A stretch of DNA of 6,859 nt from Lachnoclostridium sp. UBA3775 (lineage in GTDB: Bacteria; Bacillota; Clostridia; Lachnospirales; Lachnospiraceae). The notes under the pieces are model-generated. The model saw only the letters and a program-made list of their open reading frames with translations. It searched no databases and was not told the DNA's origin. Of this stretch, positions 5,718-6,859 are shown piece after piece (positions within the stretch are counted from its first letter, which is position 1; each line of letters begins with the position of its first letter). The translations under genes were made by a program, and so were the position numbers. The DNA lies in the NCBI GenBank assembly GCA_002369525.1, contig DFFN01000025.1, positions 1 to 6,859 on the forward strand, read 5' to 3'.

Positions 5718-6859
5718 GCTTTCTGTCCTCCATTGCTTCTTGCTGGAGTTCCTTCTCCAGCTGTACCTCGACCTTCTCTTCCTCATCGAAGATACCGGTC
5801 TTTATTATCTCAAGGAAGGCTTCGACTATCTCGGGATTATAATGAGTGCCTTTGCAGCGTTCAAGCTCGGAAACAACATCCTCGAGAGGCATTTTTTTCT
5901 TGTATACCCTGGCCGTGAACATTGCGTCGAAAGAATCCGCAACGGCGATTATCTGTGCAACCATCGGTATCTCAACGTCGCCGTGAAGGCTGTTCGGATA
6001 GCCCTTGCCGTTAAATCTCTCGTGATGGTAGCCTGCGCCAAGTGCAAGGTCGGGCATTATCTTGATTTCCTTAAGGATTTCATAGCCGTTCCATGCATGA
6101 GTCTTCATTATAACAAACTCTTCATCATTAAGCCTGCCGGGCTTGTTAAGAACGTTATCGGGAATACTGATCTTGCCGATATCGTGCAGCAGGGCAATGT
6201 TGTAGAAATCCTCTATCTCATCCTTGGTGAACTTACCCATCTTCTCGGCTATCATCTTGGTATATGCCGCGACTCTGAAGGAATGACCTCTTGTGTACTT
6301 GTCCTTCATATCGATGCATTTCGCGAATGCGGTAATGACCTGATTTGTCAGTTCCTTTTCTTCCTTGGCCTTTTTCTCGAGTTCCTTTGTCTTCTTCCTG
6401 AAATAAAGGATGATAAGTCCCGCTATAAAGGCTATCGCAAGCAAGGCAGCCAGGAGCTTAAACCACAGATACTCATAGAAGGCTTTCTTCTTAACGATGT
6501 TTATTGTGATGGTGTATTCCTTTTCGCCTGTAAGTCCGTTAAGTACCGAGAAGGTGAAATTATACTCGCCTCCGTCAAGGTTTGTATAGCTTATTTTCTC
6601 CAGCTCGGTCATGTTGCTGATGATCTCGTTATAATCGAAACCGTCGAGCTTGTAGCTTATCTTCGGGTTTCTCATCGAATAGCTTAAAACATAAGCATTG
6701 ATGACAAGTCTCTTCGAATCGGCGGGTATCGTGATGGTTTCGCCGCTTTTCACATAATAATCCTTGCCGTCAACCGTCACCGAAGGAACAGCCGCTTTAA
6801 CCTCGGGCTCCCTTTCAAATGCCTGGTTGATATTGATCGAACATATGCCGGTTGAACCG
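5698..6859 (-). CDS. Membrane-bound HD-GYP domain protein, probable cyclic-di-GMP phosphodiesterase, 5' part beyond the window
   Basis: The frame stays open to the right edge, so 386 C-terminal residues are visible. In fragment numbering, an extracytoplasmic part (about 30-120) ends in a Y_Y_Y-like fold (ISYKLDGFDYNE, then LDGGEYNFTFSVLNG), the module that usually follows a beta-propeller sensor. A membrane span (about 130-152) and a short charged coil (155-170) come next. An HD-GYP domain follows: RGHSFRVAAYT (190-200), LLHDIGKISIPDNVL (223-237, HD pair 225-226), MKTHAWNGYEIL (251-262), YHHERFNGKGYP (277-288) and AVADSFDAM (305-313). The metal-binding His and Asp residues are present; the usual HHExxDGxGYP reads with Asn for Asp. 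A charged tail ends the protein. HD-GYP domains of this type hydrolyse cyclic-di-GMP, but activity is inferred. The GTG at 6780 is an internal Val, not a start. The gene overlaps the small membrane gene by 20 bases, so it is likely cotranscribed with atpB or supplies read-through. Confidence 0.9.
   Translation of the reverse strand, partial: GSTGICSININQAFEREPEVKAAVPSVTVDGKDYYVKSGETITIPADSKRLVINAYVLSYSMRNPKISYKLDGFDYNEIISNMTELEKISYTNLDGGEYNFTFSVLNGLTGEKEYTITINIVKKKAFYEYLWFKLLAALLAIAFIAGLIILYFRKKTKELEKKAKEEKELTNQVITAFAKCIDMKDKYTRGHSFRVAAYTKMIAEKMGKFTKDEIEDFYNIALLHDIGKISIPDNVLNKPGRLNDEEFVIMKTHAWNGYEILKEIKIMPDLALGAGYHHERFNGKGYPNSLHGDVEIPMVAQIIAVADSFDAMFTARVYKKKMPLEDVVSELERCKGTHYNPEIVEAFLEIIKTGIFDEEEKVEVQLEKELQQEAMEDRKHAKENK
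5727..5731 (-). promoter_or_regulatory. Ribosome binding site for the 37-residue membrane protein
   Basis: The minus strand reads GGAGG 9 bases before the ATG at 5717, inside the last codons of the HD-GYP gene. It selects the short start and is the main evidence that this small frame is a gene. Confidence 0.65.

Noticed and set aside
5718..5786. Longer version of the small membrane protein starting at 5786
   Set aside because: The added 23 residues lie in the HD-GYP coding region, and the GGAGG site falls just before the inner ATG at 5717.
5689..6687. Long plus-strand open frame of 332 codons opposite the HD-GYP gene
   Set aside because: It lies fully antisense to a clear HD-GYP domain, shows no family motif and is explained as a shadow of codon bias.
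6778..6780. GTG as the start of the HD-GYP protein
   Set aside because: The frame remains open to the window edge with plausible protein sequence, and the sensor part is clearly incomplete at that point.

Overview
The window carries one tightly packed gene cluster, read entirely on the minus strand. It is most of an F1Fo ATP synthase operon, preceded by the end of a membrane-bound HD-GYP signalling protein. Both ends are open: the ATP synthase beta gene runs off the left edge (its 3' part is missing) and the HD-GYP gene runs off the right edge (its 5' part is missing). Gaps between genes are 22 bases or less, several genes overlap, and I see no tRNA, rRNA, mobile element, CRISPR array or terminator. 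The gene order, strong GGAGG-type ribosome binding sites, mid-range GC, frequent AGA/AGG/ATA codons and an HD-GYP protein with a Y_Y_Y-like sensor end suggest a Firmicute of the Clostridia, perhaps Lachnospiraceae. That assignment is an inference from style, not a database match. 

In transcription order (right to left) the layout is: HD-GYP protein (6859-5698); a 37-residue single-span membrane protein (5717-5604) overlapping its end; atpB, subunit a (5597-4719); atpE, subunit c (4716-4348); atpF, subunit b (4325-3837); atpA, subunit alpha (3844-2081); atpG, subunit gamma (2078-1152); and atpD, subunit beta (1165 to the left edge). Apart from one missing gene this is the usual B-E-F-H-A-G-D order; subunit epsilon (atpC) would be expected just beyond the left edge. 

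The enzyme is not an ordinary one. There is no separate atpH (delta) gene. Instead alpha carries an N-terminal extension of about 100 residues whose first part reads like the C-terminal, b-binding domain of delta. The delta N-terminal domain, which normally clamps the alpha N-termini, is absent from the window. Subunit c has a signal-peptide-like leader and an acidic linker before its hairpin, and the packing motif of its first helix is AxAxAxSxG rather than GxGxGxGxG. Subunit a has an extra N-terminal hydrophobic segment, a shortened loop before the essential arginine helix and a lysine-rich tail. Gamma has a charged C-terminal tail of about 18 residues beyond the usual end. An unrecognised small membrane protein sits where atpI or atpZ often lies. 

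The catalytic and ion-translocating residues are nevertheless intact (beta and alpha P-loops, beta catalytic Glu, alpha Arg finger, c Glu, a Arg). The cluster therefore looks like a working but structurally divergent rotary ATPase. The rearranged stator (delta domain fused to alpha) is the most interesting feature.
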